From contig BCKL01000008.1 of the NCBI GenBank assembly GCA_001600635.1, positions 715,770 to 779,769 of the forward strand: DNA of 64,000 bases. Direction: 5' to 3'. The notes below the pieces were generated by a model. That model did no database searches and was not told where the DNA came from. It saw only the letters and a program-made list of their open reading frames with translations. This document shows positions 13,196 through 23,795 of the stretch, one piece after another (within the stretch, counting starts at the first letter, position 1; every line of letters begins with the position of its first letter). The position numbers were made by a program, and so were the translations under genes. This stretch comes from Leucosporidium creatinivorum. Taxonomy: Eukaryota; Basidiomycota; Microbotryomycetes; Leucosporidiales; Leucosporidiaceae.

Positions 13196-14293
13196 TCAAT
13201 ACCTCCTCCTTCCACCACCGACGGGCGAGCGACTCCTCTCCTCCTTCCCCCGATAGCCACCTCGGCGCCTCGAGTCGTCCTCCTCCTCCCCCTTACTCGG
13301 ACGATACCTCTCCCTCTCCCTCTCGCCCTCCTCCCTTCTCCTCCTCTCCCTATCATACTCGTCTCTGCTACTCCTCGGCCTCTCCTCGTGCGCATGCTCC
13401 GTCGGTCGCCTCGCCTCCTCCCTTCTCGGACTCCCACTCCTGCTCCTGCTCCTCCTCCTCTCCCTCTCCTTCCCCCCCTCGTGACCACCGCGTTTCCTCT
13501 CCCTCTCCTCCCTCTTGATTGCCCGCTCGGCCCTACGCGCCTCCTTCTCTCTCCTATGCGCTTCCTTCTCGGCGGCCCGGGCGGCGGCGCGGGCGAGGAT
13601 TGAGTCGTTGGATGAGGGGTCCGAGGCGGAGGGGTGGGTGGAGCCGGGAGGTGGGCGAGGAGGGCGGACGACGGGGGCGAAGCCTCTGTTTCGATCCAGC
13701 GTTCGGGGTGGGGGGAGGGTCAGCTCGCTCGCCGAGCATCCGCAGGAGAGAGAGCAAGAGAGAGAGAGCAAGAGAACCTACAGCGCCACGGCCAACGCGT
13801 CCTCTTCAGCCTCTTTAATCAACCTAATTTCCTCCCTCCTCTGGTCCTCCTTCTCCCCCTCACTCGCCTCTTGTCCATCCTTATTATACCAGGTCAAGTC
13901 TTTGCCATTCTGCCACCTACCGACGGGGGCGTTGACAGAGTGGCCGAGGTAGTTCTCGCGGTCTTTGTCCTGTTGTGTTGTAGTGTGGTAGAGAGAGAGT
14001 TAGTGGGAGAGGGAAGGGAAGGGAAGGGAAGGGAGAGGGAGAGACGGGAACGGACAGAGGCGACGTCGGCCCATTTAAAGTCGCCTTGACCTCCCCTGTA
14101 GAGCAGTGATAGTAGTATAAGAGTGAGTTCGGGAGAGAGAGAGGTGTGTGCAAAGGGCAGAGCATACCTGGTTCCTCCTCTGTGAGATGAGATGAGATGA
14201 GATGAGATGAGAGAGGGAGCAAGTCAGCTAGTTTGCTGGCTGGAGAGCTACAGCAGTAGAGAGCAGAAGAGGGTACCTGACTGGATTGTACAT
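13196..14293 (-). CDS. MMtag-domain nuclear protein (MMTAG2/C1orf35 homologue)
   Basis: The conserved N-terminus assembles from short exons: MYNPVR (ATG at 14293), GGT from a 12-nt exon near 14165-14180, GGQGDFKWADV, then DRENYLGHSVNAPVGRWQNG followed by KDLTWY. This is the MMtag domain (multiple myeloma tumour-associated protein 2 family), whose human member is nuclear and phosphorylated; its biochemical role is not established. The C-terminal exon (about 13200-13695) is a long basic Arg/Glu/Ser tail with RS-like repeats ending in RRRY, suggesting association with RNA or splicing factors; that is inference. It starts about 250 bp from the divergent SLY41-like gene. Confidence 0.88.
14184..14208. 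repeat. (GAGAT)5 pentanucleotide repeat in an intron
   Basis: Five tandem GAGAT units within the second MMtag intron, directly beside the 12-nt micro-exon. Length variation here could change acceptor spacing. Confidence 0.85.
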
Positions 14294-14544
14294 CTTCGAA
14301 AAGGGCGGTAGTAGAAGCTGAAAGAAGCGACAGCGAGCGGTAGGAGTAAGAGCCCTTTGCTGGCCCAAGAGTCTCGAACGCGTCGCTCCCTAAGGGTTGG
14401 ACTCCCTCCCCATTTCTTCCCTCGTTTCTCTCTCTCTCGCCTCTCGGGTGTTCTGTACAGCTTCAGGTCTCTTCAGTCGTAGAGCAGGTCTCTTCCCCCT
14501 TCGTAGGCGACTAGCAGGCTACAGGACGAGGGCAGTCTCATCAG

Positions 14545-15489
14545 ATGGCGACCACGACTTCGCATCACTCCTCGTCTCTCTCTCCCTCTACGGCTACTCC
14601 CCTACACCTACACGATGGTCACTCATCATCATCATCATCATCAAGACATCGACAACATTACCCTCAACCTACTACTCCCAACGATCCCTACCAATACCCT
14701 CAGGGTTAGTCTGACTTACAGCCTTCACTCTTACCCGCGTCTCCCAACTCTAATCTCTCACCCGCTCTGCTACCACTAGACATCAAAGACACTCAACACG
14801 TCAACCCTGCCTACGATCAACAATCTTACCACCCTAATGGTCCTTCCTACCGCTCTCGCTCCCCTCTACACCACACCTCACCACTTCACTACGACAAGGA
14901 CACGACCCTCTCCACCTTTCTCTCCAACCTCTTTGTCACCGCAAAGCATCAACTACAGCCTCACAGCACCACCTCTACCTCTACCTCTACACTACTACAC
15001 AGCAGCATCAAATCCCTCCTCCCCGCCCTCCCCACCGACCCACAAGAGCTCAAATCCTCGGCGGGCTTCATCCTCCTCTGCGCCCTCTGGTACCTCTCCT
15101 CGGCCTTCAGCTCCAACACGGGCAAATCCATCATGACCCAATTCCGCTACCCCGTCACCCTGACGTTTGTCCAATTCGCCTTTGTAGCGGGCTACTGCGT
15201 CGTCTTCCTCGCCGCCCGAGAACGCTTCTCGGCGTTGGGAGGACCTCAGAGCATGCCCGGCGGAGGAGCAGGAGGAGGGGGGATGGCAAGGAGGGCAAGT
15301 GTGGGAACGGCGAGTGGGTGGGGGATCAAGAAGCCGACAAAGGCCATGTTTCAAGGGACGTTGATGATGAGCTTGTTCCAGATTGCTGGGCATGTCTTTT
15401 CGAGCATGGCGATTGCGAGGGTGCCCGTCTCGACGGTACATACCATCAAGGTGTGTCCCTTCTCCCTTCTCTCCCTTGTCTCCCTTCTC

Positions 15490-15524
<35 letters not shown>

Positions 15525-16591
15525 AGCCGAGCTAACCCTTGCTACTCTGCGATACAACACAGGCCCTCTCCCCGCTCTTCACCGTCGCCTCCTACGCCCT
15601 CCTCTTCGGCGTCCGCTACGGCACGCCCACCTACCTCGCCCTCCTCCCCCTCACCCTCGGGGTCATGCTCGCCTGCTCGTTCGACCTCCGCGCCAACGCC
15701 ATCGGCTTCCTCTGCGCCCTCGGCTCCACCATCATCTTTGTCTCGCAAAACATCTTCTCCAAAAAGTTGTTGCCCAAAGAGAGCTCGGCGGGTCAGGCGG
15801 CCCCGAGTGCAAGTGGGGGTAGTGGGGGAGGCAAGCTGGACAAGTTGAACTTGTTGTTCTATTCCAGTGGCATGGCCTTCTTCCTCATGATCCCCATTTG
15901 GCTCTACTCGGACGCGTCGACCCTCCTCTCCGCCTGGCTCAACCCCGTCTCCATCCCTATGATCCCCACCCCTTCCTCCTCCTCCTCCTCCTCTCTAGCC
16001 CTCTCCTTCTTCCTCAACGGCACCGTCCATTTCGCGCAAAACCTCCTCGCCTTCTCCATCCTCGCGCGCACCTCGCCCGTCACCTACTCGATCGCCTCGC
16101 TCGTCAAGCGCATCGCAGTCATCTGCATCGCTATCATCTGGTCTGGGCAGAAGGTGACGCCCGTCCAAGGGCTGGGGATGACGATGACGTTTGGAGGGTT
16201 GTGGTTGTATAACCGCGCCAAGGGGGATGTGGATAAGGGAGAGAGAAAGAGGGGCGCGGTGGAGAAGAGGCAGGAGATGTTCTTGCCGACTTCGGTCGAG
16301 GACGTTAGGCAGATGCAGGCGACCCCGCCGCCTCCGCCTCCTCCCCCTCCCCATCCTCATCCTCATCTTTCCAACCCTCAACCCTACGCCCACCCCACAC
16401 CGAATTATGTTGCCGATGTAACGGGAGGAGGACAGAGTCAGCCGAGGAATCGCAGTTTGACGAGTAGTCAGCCGTTGGTGTTCTCGAGTCATGCTGGAGG
16501 ACAGCACCATCATCCCCATCCTCATCCGCCACCACCACCACCGCCGCAGAGTAGTGGGTTGAGGGAGAGTCACACAATCAAGGCGAGGTAG
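14545..16591 (+). CDS. SLY41: SLY41-like triose-phosphate/nucleotide-sugar translocator family protein
   Basis: Three exons (14545-14704, 14780-15450, 15563-16591) give 619 residues. The N-terminal ~180 residues are Ser/His/Pro-rich and probably cytosolic. The TPT-type transporter domain begins at LLCALWYLSSAFSSNTGKS and continues through VPVSTVHTIKALSPLFTV, LGVMLACSFDLRANAIG, STIIFVSQNIFSKK and SPVTYSIASLVKRIAVI, all diagnostic of the family. Yeast Sly41 is an ER/Golgi membrane protein whose overexpression suppresses loss of the Rab Ypt1. The C-terminus has a run of prolines and repeated Pro-His. The second intron holds a (CT)n tract at 15494-15522. Family is sure; Sly41 orthology is likely. 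Confidence 0.88.
15494..15522. repeat. (CT)n microsatellite in an intron
   Basis: About fourteen CT units serving as the pyrimidine tract in the second intron of the SLY41-like gene. Confidence 0.85.
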
Positions 16592-17007
16592 ATGGGGGAA
16601 TGAGGAGGGGAGTCGCATTATAGATAAGAGGAGAGGAGGGAGGATGAGGGTCAGAGGGAGCAGTCGGAGCAGTCGTTTGGGCTTCAGTCGTCGTTGTCGT
16701 TGGATTTTCTCGGTCGAGATACTACTATACCCCCCCTCGCTCTCCTCATACGTACATCCCTCCCTCCCTCGCTCATACGCTAGACATGGATCAGTTTACC
16801 AAGATGATCACTCGTTTTCGTGCCCGCATCTTGACGTCGAGATCGAGAGGCGAGCGAGCGAGAGAGAGAGAGAGAAAGCTCGGCGTTCGATCCTCGGCTC
16901 GGCGCCCGGCTCGCTGGTGCTCCTCAACTTGTGCAAGATATCTTAGAGTTACGGTTCAGATAGATTAGAGGGTACTCGCTACACTCGCCACAGCGCTGCT
17001 CGGACTG
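16592..17007. other. Convergent 3' region
   Basis: About 415 bases between the stops of the SLY41-like gene (+) and the short-chain dehydrogenase (-). Presumably overlapping 3' UTRs; nothing else recognised. Confidence 0.45.
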
Positions 17008-17731
17008 CTAGATCCCTCCCACCTTCTCGTCCGCGAGCGTCTGGCAGAGTGTCCAGAGGTCGGTCGCGAGCTGCAGAGCCAAGGTCAGCGAGGCTGGTCT
17101 GGTCTGAGAGAGAGAAAGAGGAAAGGCGAAAAAAGGGGTAGTGAGAACCCACCTTGGCATCATCACCCGCCTTGGTCGTCTGCTTGACCTTGGCGAAGGG
17201 GACGAGGTAGGCTCCCCTGTTTTTTGGAGTCGAGTTCGAAGAGGCGAGGCGGAGGTCAGCTCTCGTCGGGTCCCGGGTCCGGAGAGCGTAAGAGAGAGAA
17301 GGGGAGAGAGAGAGGAGAGACAGAACACACCAAATCCCCTTCTCCTCCACTTCGGGCGAAGCGGCCGCGTAGAAAGAAGAGTAGGCGCCTTGCTCGAGGG
17401 AGATGAAGGTTCGTTGCAGAAGGGAAGCCGAAGTGTGCTTGTAGAGGTCGGATTTCTACGGGCGTAACAGTTCGTTAGTTGACCTAGTAGTATCGGATCG
17501 ATGAAGAGGACCAAGAGACTCACCACAAACCCCGGATGCACGCTCAAACTCCTTACCCTACTTCCACTGGCCTCGGCGCGCCTGTTGAGCTCGCGGGAGA
17601 AGAGAATGGCCGAGAGCTTGGCTTGCGAGTAGCGGATCCAGCCGGTCGGCTCGAAGGACCGGTTGACGTCGGCTAGGGAGGTGAAGGAGGGCGAGGCGAG
17701 AGGGTAGGCGGAGATCTAAGAAGCGCCGAGA

Positions 17732-17809
<78 letters not shown>

Positions 17810-17909
17810 NNNNNNNNNNNNNNNNNNNNNNNNNNNNNNNNNNNNNNNNNNNNNNNNNNNNNNNNNNNNNNNNNNNNNNNNNNNNNNNNNNNNNNNNNNN
17901 NNNNNNNNN

Positions 17910-17945
<36 letters not shown>

Positions 17946-18799
17946 AGGATTAGTGGGCTGGGAGAGGGGAGAGCAGTGGAAGGGAGGAGGACGGACGAAG
18001 TTGTGCGCGAAGGAGGACAGGTTGATTACGCGCGAAGGGTGGCCGGTCGTCTAAGGAAAGAACGGAGAGGTCAGCGCCGAGCGCGGTTCGATTCTCTGCG
18101 CCGACTCATGCTCACCTCGGCGGTCTTCTCCAGCAAGGGCATGAGCTTCTGAGTAAAGAGCCAGTGCCCAAGATGGTTGACCTGGAACTGTGACTCGATG
18201 CCGTCCTATCTCGGCGCAAACCCAAAATCAGCTCTCACGTCTCTTCCTCGTGCCGAGCCAGCCCAAGAACCCACCTCGGTCAACTCATAAGGCGAAGCCA
18301 TGACGCCCGCATTATTGACCAACCCATCCAACCTCCCCTCCTTGCTCAACACCTCAGCAGCAGCCTCCTTCACCTGCTTCAGGCTCGAGAGGTCGAGCTT
18401 GACCCACGAAAGGCGGGGGGCGAGGGCAGCGTCCTCCGAGATGAGGGTCTCGATCGCCTCGTCGACCTTGGATTGAGTGCGCGAGGCGAGGATTACGCGA
18501 GCGCCGGAGGAGGCGAGGAAACGGGTTGTCGCGAGGCCCTGGGAGGAAGATGTAGCGAGTTAGCGAGGATGGGAGAGCAGTGACATATGCTAGACATAGC
18601 ACCACTCACGATACCAGCATGTCCACCCGTCTATCCTCGGCAGCACGACAGAGAATCAGCAATCGGCGACACGGCGAAGTGGGAGAGAAGCAGCTGCACG
18701 CACGACGATGAACACTTTACCCTCTTGCGAGGGGATGGAAGCAGGGTCGAAGCCCGCGCTGCTGTTGCCGGTGATGTCGGAGACGATGGGGACGGGCAT
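17008..18799 (-). CDS. Short-chain dehydrogenase/reductase (retinol-dehydrogenase-like)
   Basis: NAD(P)-dependent oxidoreductase of the classical SDR fold. The cofactor loop TGGHAGIG is assembled across two introns (about 18600-18720); then VNNAG and a YSQAK active site (Tyr and Lys of the catalytic tetrad) appear in order, with LASSGARVILASR as the second beta strand. The C-terminal part continues through VRSLSVHPGFV and ends LADEKVGGI. About 330 residues, normal for the group. Substrate cannot be told; close family members act on retinoids, lipids or xenobiotics. The intron at 17716-17996, between AHNF and ISAYPL, contains a 100-N gap flanked by long poly-G runs. Coding sequence on both sides is intact, so the protein is probably complete. 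Confidence 0.87.
17735..17944. repeat. Poly-G tract with 100-N assembly gap
   Basis: 75 consecutive G (17735-17809), exactly 100 N (17810-17909), then 35 G (17910-17944). On the coding strand of the dehydrogenase this is a poly-C stretch inside an intron. A 100-N run is the customary filler for a gap of unknown size. The G runs may be a genuine long homopolymer that broke the assembly, or low-signal reads padding the gap ends. Confidence 0.95.
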
Positions 18800-19179
18800 T
18801 TCTGAGGGAGACGAGATGAGCGAGGAGGAAGGAGAGGAAGGAGAGAAGGCGGGCTGTTGATCTCTCTGACGTTGTGCTGGGGAGTGAAGGAGAGAGGGAG
18901 AGAGCTGCAGCAGAAGACAGTCCGTCTTTTCAGCTGCATGACACTCTCCACCTCTCCCTGCTCGCCGGCGCCGACTTGATACCCCTTTTCCTCCCTTGCC
19001 CTTTCGTGCTCGCCGAAGCCGACCCGCCGTGGAATCGAAAGCTCATGCAGAGCTGTCTGGCGCGCCAACGATCGTATCGGTCGATTGATCACTCTGTTGA
19101 ATGCCATAAAGGAGGAGAGAACTACGACGGAGGGGAAGAACTGCTAACGAGAGACGACCGAGGGAAAAGGTCGTCGATA
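18800..19179. other. Upstream region of the dehydrogenase
   Basis: About 380 bases between the dehydrogenase ATG and the end of the kelch-BTB gene, both on the minus strand. Expected to contain the dehydrogenase promoter; no motif identified. Confidence 0.4.
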
Positions 19180-21688
19180 TCACGACGGGACAGCAGCCCG
19201 CTGGGCACCGGTAGGAAAGGGTGGCTCGGGTGGTGTCGAGCGCACTCGATTGCGAGGTCCGCCCTACAGACGAGAGAAACTTCAGCGAAACGTCTGATCG
19301 GCGAAAGAGCGCCGAAAGCTTACCATGAGGATCCTCAACGCCCTGATCTGCAGAGCCGTACATCCTCCCAGCGTACTTGCTTCATACACCTGCGCCGCTG
19401 TCCATTGCCCACTGCTGAGGGTCTCATGCAGCGCGTGTACGCAGAGAGCGCGAAGGTTGCTCTCCTCGTAGCTCTTGGCGAAGACGAGGAGGGAGGTGAG
19501 GACGGGGAGGTCGAACTGGTGCGGAGTGCAGAGGGTGAGGGTGTAGAGGTATTGGAGGAAGGCTTGCACGACGGGCGAGGCTTCGGGGAGGTTGAGAGTG
19601 CGAGGAGTGAGGCGGATCTCGTTGGAGAACTCGGAGGAGGCGGTGGGTGACTTGTCGGCGAGATTGGTCGTGGCGTCGATGGGTGTAGGAGGGGGTTCAT
19701 CCGCGGCCGACTCTGAGTCCTCAGCTTCAGCTTGAGCGTCGATCCGCTTTTGCTGAGCCGTGAGCATGCCCTTGGCGCGAAGCTTGAAGTCGGCCAGTCG
19801 GACTCGGAACCACGTCCAGCGGTCCTCGAGCAGCTTGCGTGAGCATCCGAGGCGAACGCCGTCGCTGCAGCAGATCTCAAAGTCGGCGAGGAAGGGTTGC
19901 GAAAGGGTGAGGAGGCCGAAGGATTGGGCGACGGGAGGCAGGGGTTGTGTGGGTGGTTGGTAGACGCCGAAAGCTTCAAGGTCGATGAAGGCGATGTGAG
20001 TGAAGTTGGTCTGCAGGTGAGAAGCGGTCAGCTTGAGCATGAAGCGGAGCAGCGGACGCGAGCAGACCTGGCGGTGATCGTAATCCGTGGCGATGTCGCG
20101 CTCTGCAAGAGGTGAAGAGGGTCAGCAGAAGGTATAAGAGATGCCTCATAGCACTCACCCCGGTCTCCCAGCACGACGACCGAGTTGTTCCATCCGAGCG
20201 CACGATTCCAGCTCCCTTGGCTCAGCACGCTGCCCGGATCGATCCTCATCCAGTTCAGCGGCTCCTTCTCCTGCACCTTGGCTAGCACTCCCACTCCACC
20301 ACTCTCTCCGAGGTCGAGCGCCCAGATGGAAAAGTTGTTGACGGCGTGCGAAAGGAAGGTACCGAAGATGAGGAGATGACGGCCGACGATGGTGCCCGTA
20401 GGGAATCGGAGGCCTGGTGGGAGGGCAAGACCGGACATGAGAGCAGAGAGAGAGGTGGCTTCGAGTGGGTGGTCGGGATGTACGGGTGCGGAGATGAGGT
20501 CGAGGTCGCGCCGAACCCTGCGAGGAAGGGGAGTCAGCTCCGTCGCAGCGCTTCAGGCGATGAGAAATGACTCACTGAGTAAAGTTGAAGTTGGAGAAGA
20601 GAAGCAGAGGTTCGGGCTTGTCGGTCGTAGGCTTGACCGAGTAGCTCAGCTGCACGAGCGTCTCGCCCTTGGGCAGCCCCAGCGCCGCCTCGTCCCCTCC
20701 ACTGACCAGTCCCTTCCGAATCTCATCCTTTTTCTTCTCGTCCATCACATACGCCGCAGCTGATCCCATGGAGCGACCTCCAGTACTGCTGACCGACTCG
20801 CCGCGAGGTCGACCGCCGTTGATGCTCGATTGAGACGTCGCCGAAGGGAGAGGACCGCCGGGAACGACGCTCCATTTTGAGGTAGTGGCGACGGCGCGGT
20901 AGGTTCCCGTCGACTTGGTCCACTGGCTCGACTTGACCCAGCGCAGGAGGTTGAGGTCGAGGACGTTCATCGATTGGAGGTCTGCGAAAGCTGAGGGTCA
21001 GCGAAGGAGCGCCGAAGCCGGGCTCGAAAGCCACTCACAGGTATTCCGAATATCCTGACCACCCATCAACAACATCACGCTCTGTCCCTTGCCTCCCTCG
21101 CCTACCACCGAGCTCACTGCAGCGAGATGAGCGTAGCGAGGCGCCGGCGGCTCGACGCCCTCGTCGCATTCGGCCTCGGGGAACTCCCACTTGCCCGTCT
21201 CGGTGTCCCAGATGCACAGATCTCCGAGCGTGCAGAGCGGCGCCTGCTCTTCCTCGTCGCCTTCCGCCTCGGCTGCTCCACCCTCCGCCTCCGCGTAGCC
21301 CTCCCCACCGAAGACGATGATCTTTGATCCCCAGGCCTCGGCCGAATGGAAGTAGCGTGGTGCAGGACCTATTGTTGTTGCTTCTGTAGAGATGGTAGGC
21401 TCTGCTGGCGGCCAGAGCAGGCGCCACTCGAGGGTTCTCAGCGAGAGCGAGTAAAGGGTGGAGACCATGGTGCGAGTTGGGACCAGTCGTCCTCCGAAGA
21501 GGTAGATGTGATCATTGATGAGGGTGAGGGAGCATCCAACCTGTAGCAGAGGCCAGAGCTGGCGGTCAGCGACGAGTACAGCGGAGAGCGGGAGCGAGCG
21601 AGAGACTTACGAGAGGTGGCGGCCGTTCTCCTGTAGTACGCCGTGCTGCAGCTGTGAGATCTGCTAATGTGCTCGCCTGTGCTGCCAT
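19180..21688 (-). CDS. Kelch-repeat and BTB-domain protein (Ral2-like)
   Basis: N-terminal kelch propeller: VGCSLTLINDHIYLFGGRL, APRYFHSAEAWGSKIIVFGG and APRYAHLAAV...LLMGGQD each show the paired Gly-Gly blade signature. A BTB/POZ-like C-terminal half follows (ADFEICCSDGVRLGCSRKLL, then VVQAFLQYLYTLTLCTPHQF). Fission-yeast Ral2, an activator of Ras1 signalling, has this arrangement, so a Ras-pathway role is possible but not shown here. Start ATG at 21688 gives MAAQASTLADLT and splices into the first blade. The C-terminus is uncertain: reading through RALRILM gives a stop at 19282, while removing a 59-nt intron gives a stop at 19180. Confidence 0.75.
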
Positions 21689-22228
21689 CTTCTGCCCCGA
21701 GTTGTCCTGCTGCATCTCGCCTTCGCCGTTTGTTTGACGGTCCGCGCGCGCGTTTCGGAGAGAATCTGTAGGTGGGTCTGAGGGTGGTGGAGGGGCACTG
21801 GCGGTTGATGTAGGTCGGTATAGCGGTGCTGCTGCGAGTGCGAGTCGAGCGGTGGAGACCGAGGAAAGCGTAGGAGGACAAGGAGCCAGCTCGGCGGAGT
21901 TGAGCTCTCTTTCCCCCTGCCATCACCTCGTCTCTCACTTCGGCTCGCCAGCAGCTCCGTTAAGAGTCGAGATCAGCTCCAGGGACTCAACTCGTCGCCC
22001 ACCAGCCTATACTTGCGCGCCGACCTTTCCTCCGCATTCTCGCCGCCGTCTGATCGCGCTTCTCAGGATCGTAGCGCTGCTTGACAGGACTTTAATATCA
22101 AAAATATCAAAGAATGGTAAGATACATCTACCCGTGCTTCCTCGCCCGTCTACGACCGCTCACTCAGCTCCCTCGCCTCACAGACTGTCTCCAGCGCCCG
22201 CTCGAGCTGGCCTCGGCAAGTGGCTGCC
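21689..22228. promoter_or_regulatory. Divergent promoter region, kelch-BTB / PhyH-like
   Basis: 540 bases separating two diverging start codons. It must contain both promoters and 5' UTRs. I see no clear TATA box or repeated operator; an AT-rich patch (TTAATATCAAAAATATC) lies near 22090, about 135 bp before the dioxygenase ATG. Confidence 0.45.
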
Positions 22229-23067
22229 ATGGATGAGGAGCTGGCGCTTAAGCTGCGTACCGACAAGCTTCCGGCTAGCCATTGGGAACCGGCCAACGTC
22301 GATGCTCTTCGCAAGCAGCTCGCAGAGGACGGCTTCCTCTTCTTCCCGTCGCTAGTTAGTCGCCTTCGCTGACGAGCTCTGGAGGAGCTGGGAAGCACGA
22401 AGCTAATGTCGCTCCTCTGCAGCTACCCGTTGAGCTCATCGCCAACGCGCGACAAGTCATCGTCTCGGACTTGGCCTCGAACGGCTTCGTCTCCTCCTCC
22501 TGCGGCGAGCTCCCTTCCGCCCCACTCTACACCACCTCTCCTTCGACCATCTCCCCCAAGCTACTCGACCGCAACGACCTCCAACGCCACCCCACCATCC
22601 TCGCCGCCGTCGAAAGCTCCCAGCTCCGAACCATCATGTCCTCCCTCCTCGGCGCTCCCTCCTCCCCCAAAGTCAAGACCCATCCCTACAAATGGCTCCG
22701 AGCAGTCGGTCCCGGTCTCTTCACCGGTCCTCACGTCGACTCGACCTACTTCCCATCCAAGCAGTACCCTTCGCTCCTCACGGCGTGGATCCCGATGGCG
22801 CCGACCACCCCCTCCTTAGGCTCGCTCATGATTGCGCCGGACCTCAAATCTGTGCCGATAGAGCTGGAGAAGGGGAGCGATGGGACAAAAGCGGGGTGGA
22901 TCAAGGACTCGGAGGAGGAGTTTGCGACGACGAGGTGGTTGAGCGCCGACATGAGCATGGGGGATGTGGTCGTCATTGATCCGACAAGATGCGTGCATAT
23001 GTCGAGTAGGAATGTGGAGGTGCCGGAGCAGTGGAGGATCAGCTGTGATACGAGATGGTGGGTCTGA
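22229..23067 (+). CDS. PhyH-like non-haem Fe(II)/2-oxoglutarate dioxygenase
   Basis: Two exons (22229-22354 and 22423-23067) give 256 residues. The facial-triad motif is visible as GPHVDSTYFP (His-x-Asp), with a distal His in RCVHMSS and the 2-oxoglutarate-binding Arg in WRISCDTRW. N-terminal FLFFPSLLPVELI matches the opening helix of phytanoyl-CoA dioxygenase-like proteins. The substrate is unknown; relatives hydroxylate fatty acyl-CoAs, ectoine or small metabolites. No peroxisomal PTS1 tail is present (it ends RWWV) and I see no signal peptide, so it is probably cytosolic. Confidence 0.82.
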
Positions 23068-23795
23068 GGTCGGGTTTAGAGGGGGAGGGGGAGGACCGAG
23101 CTTCGCAATGGGAGCTTTGTTTCGCTCATAACCACGCTTGGGCACGGCGAGCAGCGTCGAAGAACAGCTAACAGATGCTTATCGAGTCAGCTTGATCGCC
23201 AGCTTCCCGCACAACTCGAGGAGGCGTAGGCAAGGGTTCCGCTCGATGTTCGGCGTGGGCTGGCTTCCGCCTACTTCCGCTTTGCATGATCGCCCCTGCG
23301 GAAGGCCTTGGGTTCAATTGCCAGCTTCTCCAAAGCATTTACACGCTTATCTTTTGCCTCTGTGGCCCTCCTCATCGCCGCCGAAGCTGGCTGCTGGAGG
23401 CGGGCTCTCCTTTTCGTACGCCCGCTTCCCGCTTCCCGCTTCTACTCGCTTGCATTGCTCCCTAGCAGGAGCGTCGCTCACACTGCAAGATTCAGAGCTG
23501 TATGCTGTTGCTGTGGCCCTCGCGCGCAGGTATCCCGCTGAGAAGGAGGTCCGAGCTCCGCCGAGCTCATTGCTGGCTGAGAGGCCTCGGCGGAAGTGCT
23601 TTACTCGTGACACGTCAATCTAGACGTATAACGCCATAAGTTATCACAAGCAGTGAGCTTGTCACAGCCCCCTCAACTATGTGGCGAGCGGGCGAAGGCG
23701 GGGTTGGAGCTCGGCGATGGGCGTCTCAATCTCGACAGTCCAAGAACGCGAATAGACCAGTGACCATTTCTTCTGAACTCTAGACAACCATTCCT
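23068..23795. other. Convergent intergenic region with tRNA-Ala relic
   Basis: Lies between the dioxygenase stop and the MOV10-like stop. Its centre is occupied by the degenerate tRNA-Ala repeat at 23241-23540; the remainder has no recognised content. Confidence 0.5.
23241..23540 (+). repeat. Degenerate tRNA-Ala(TGC)-headed repeat, copy A
   Basis: The 3' half of a tRNA-Ala is recognisable at about 23273-23332: TTTGCA anticodon loop, a 10-nt intron-sized insert, GCGGAAGGCC, a T-arm GGTTCAATT and acceptor CTTCTCCA. The 5' half (box A) is badly eroded. Beyond the tRNA the next ~200 bases also match the downstream flank of the intact tRNA-Ala at 28268-28349, for example GCCGAAGCTGGCTGCT in both and GCTTGCA(T/G)TGCTC further on. 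It is therefore a copy of tRNA plus tail, either a tRNA-derived SINE or a duplicated locus, now probably not functional. Confidence 0.75.
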
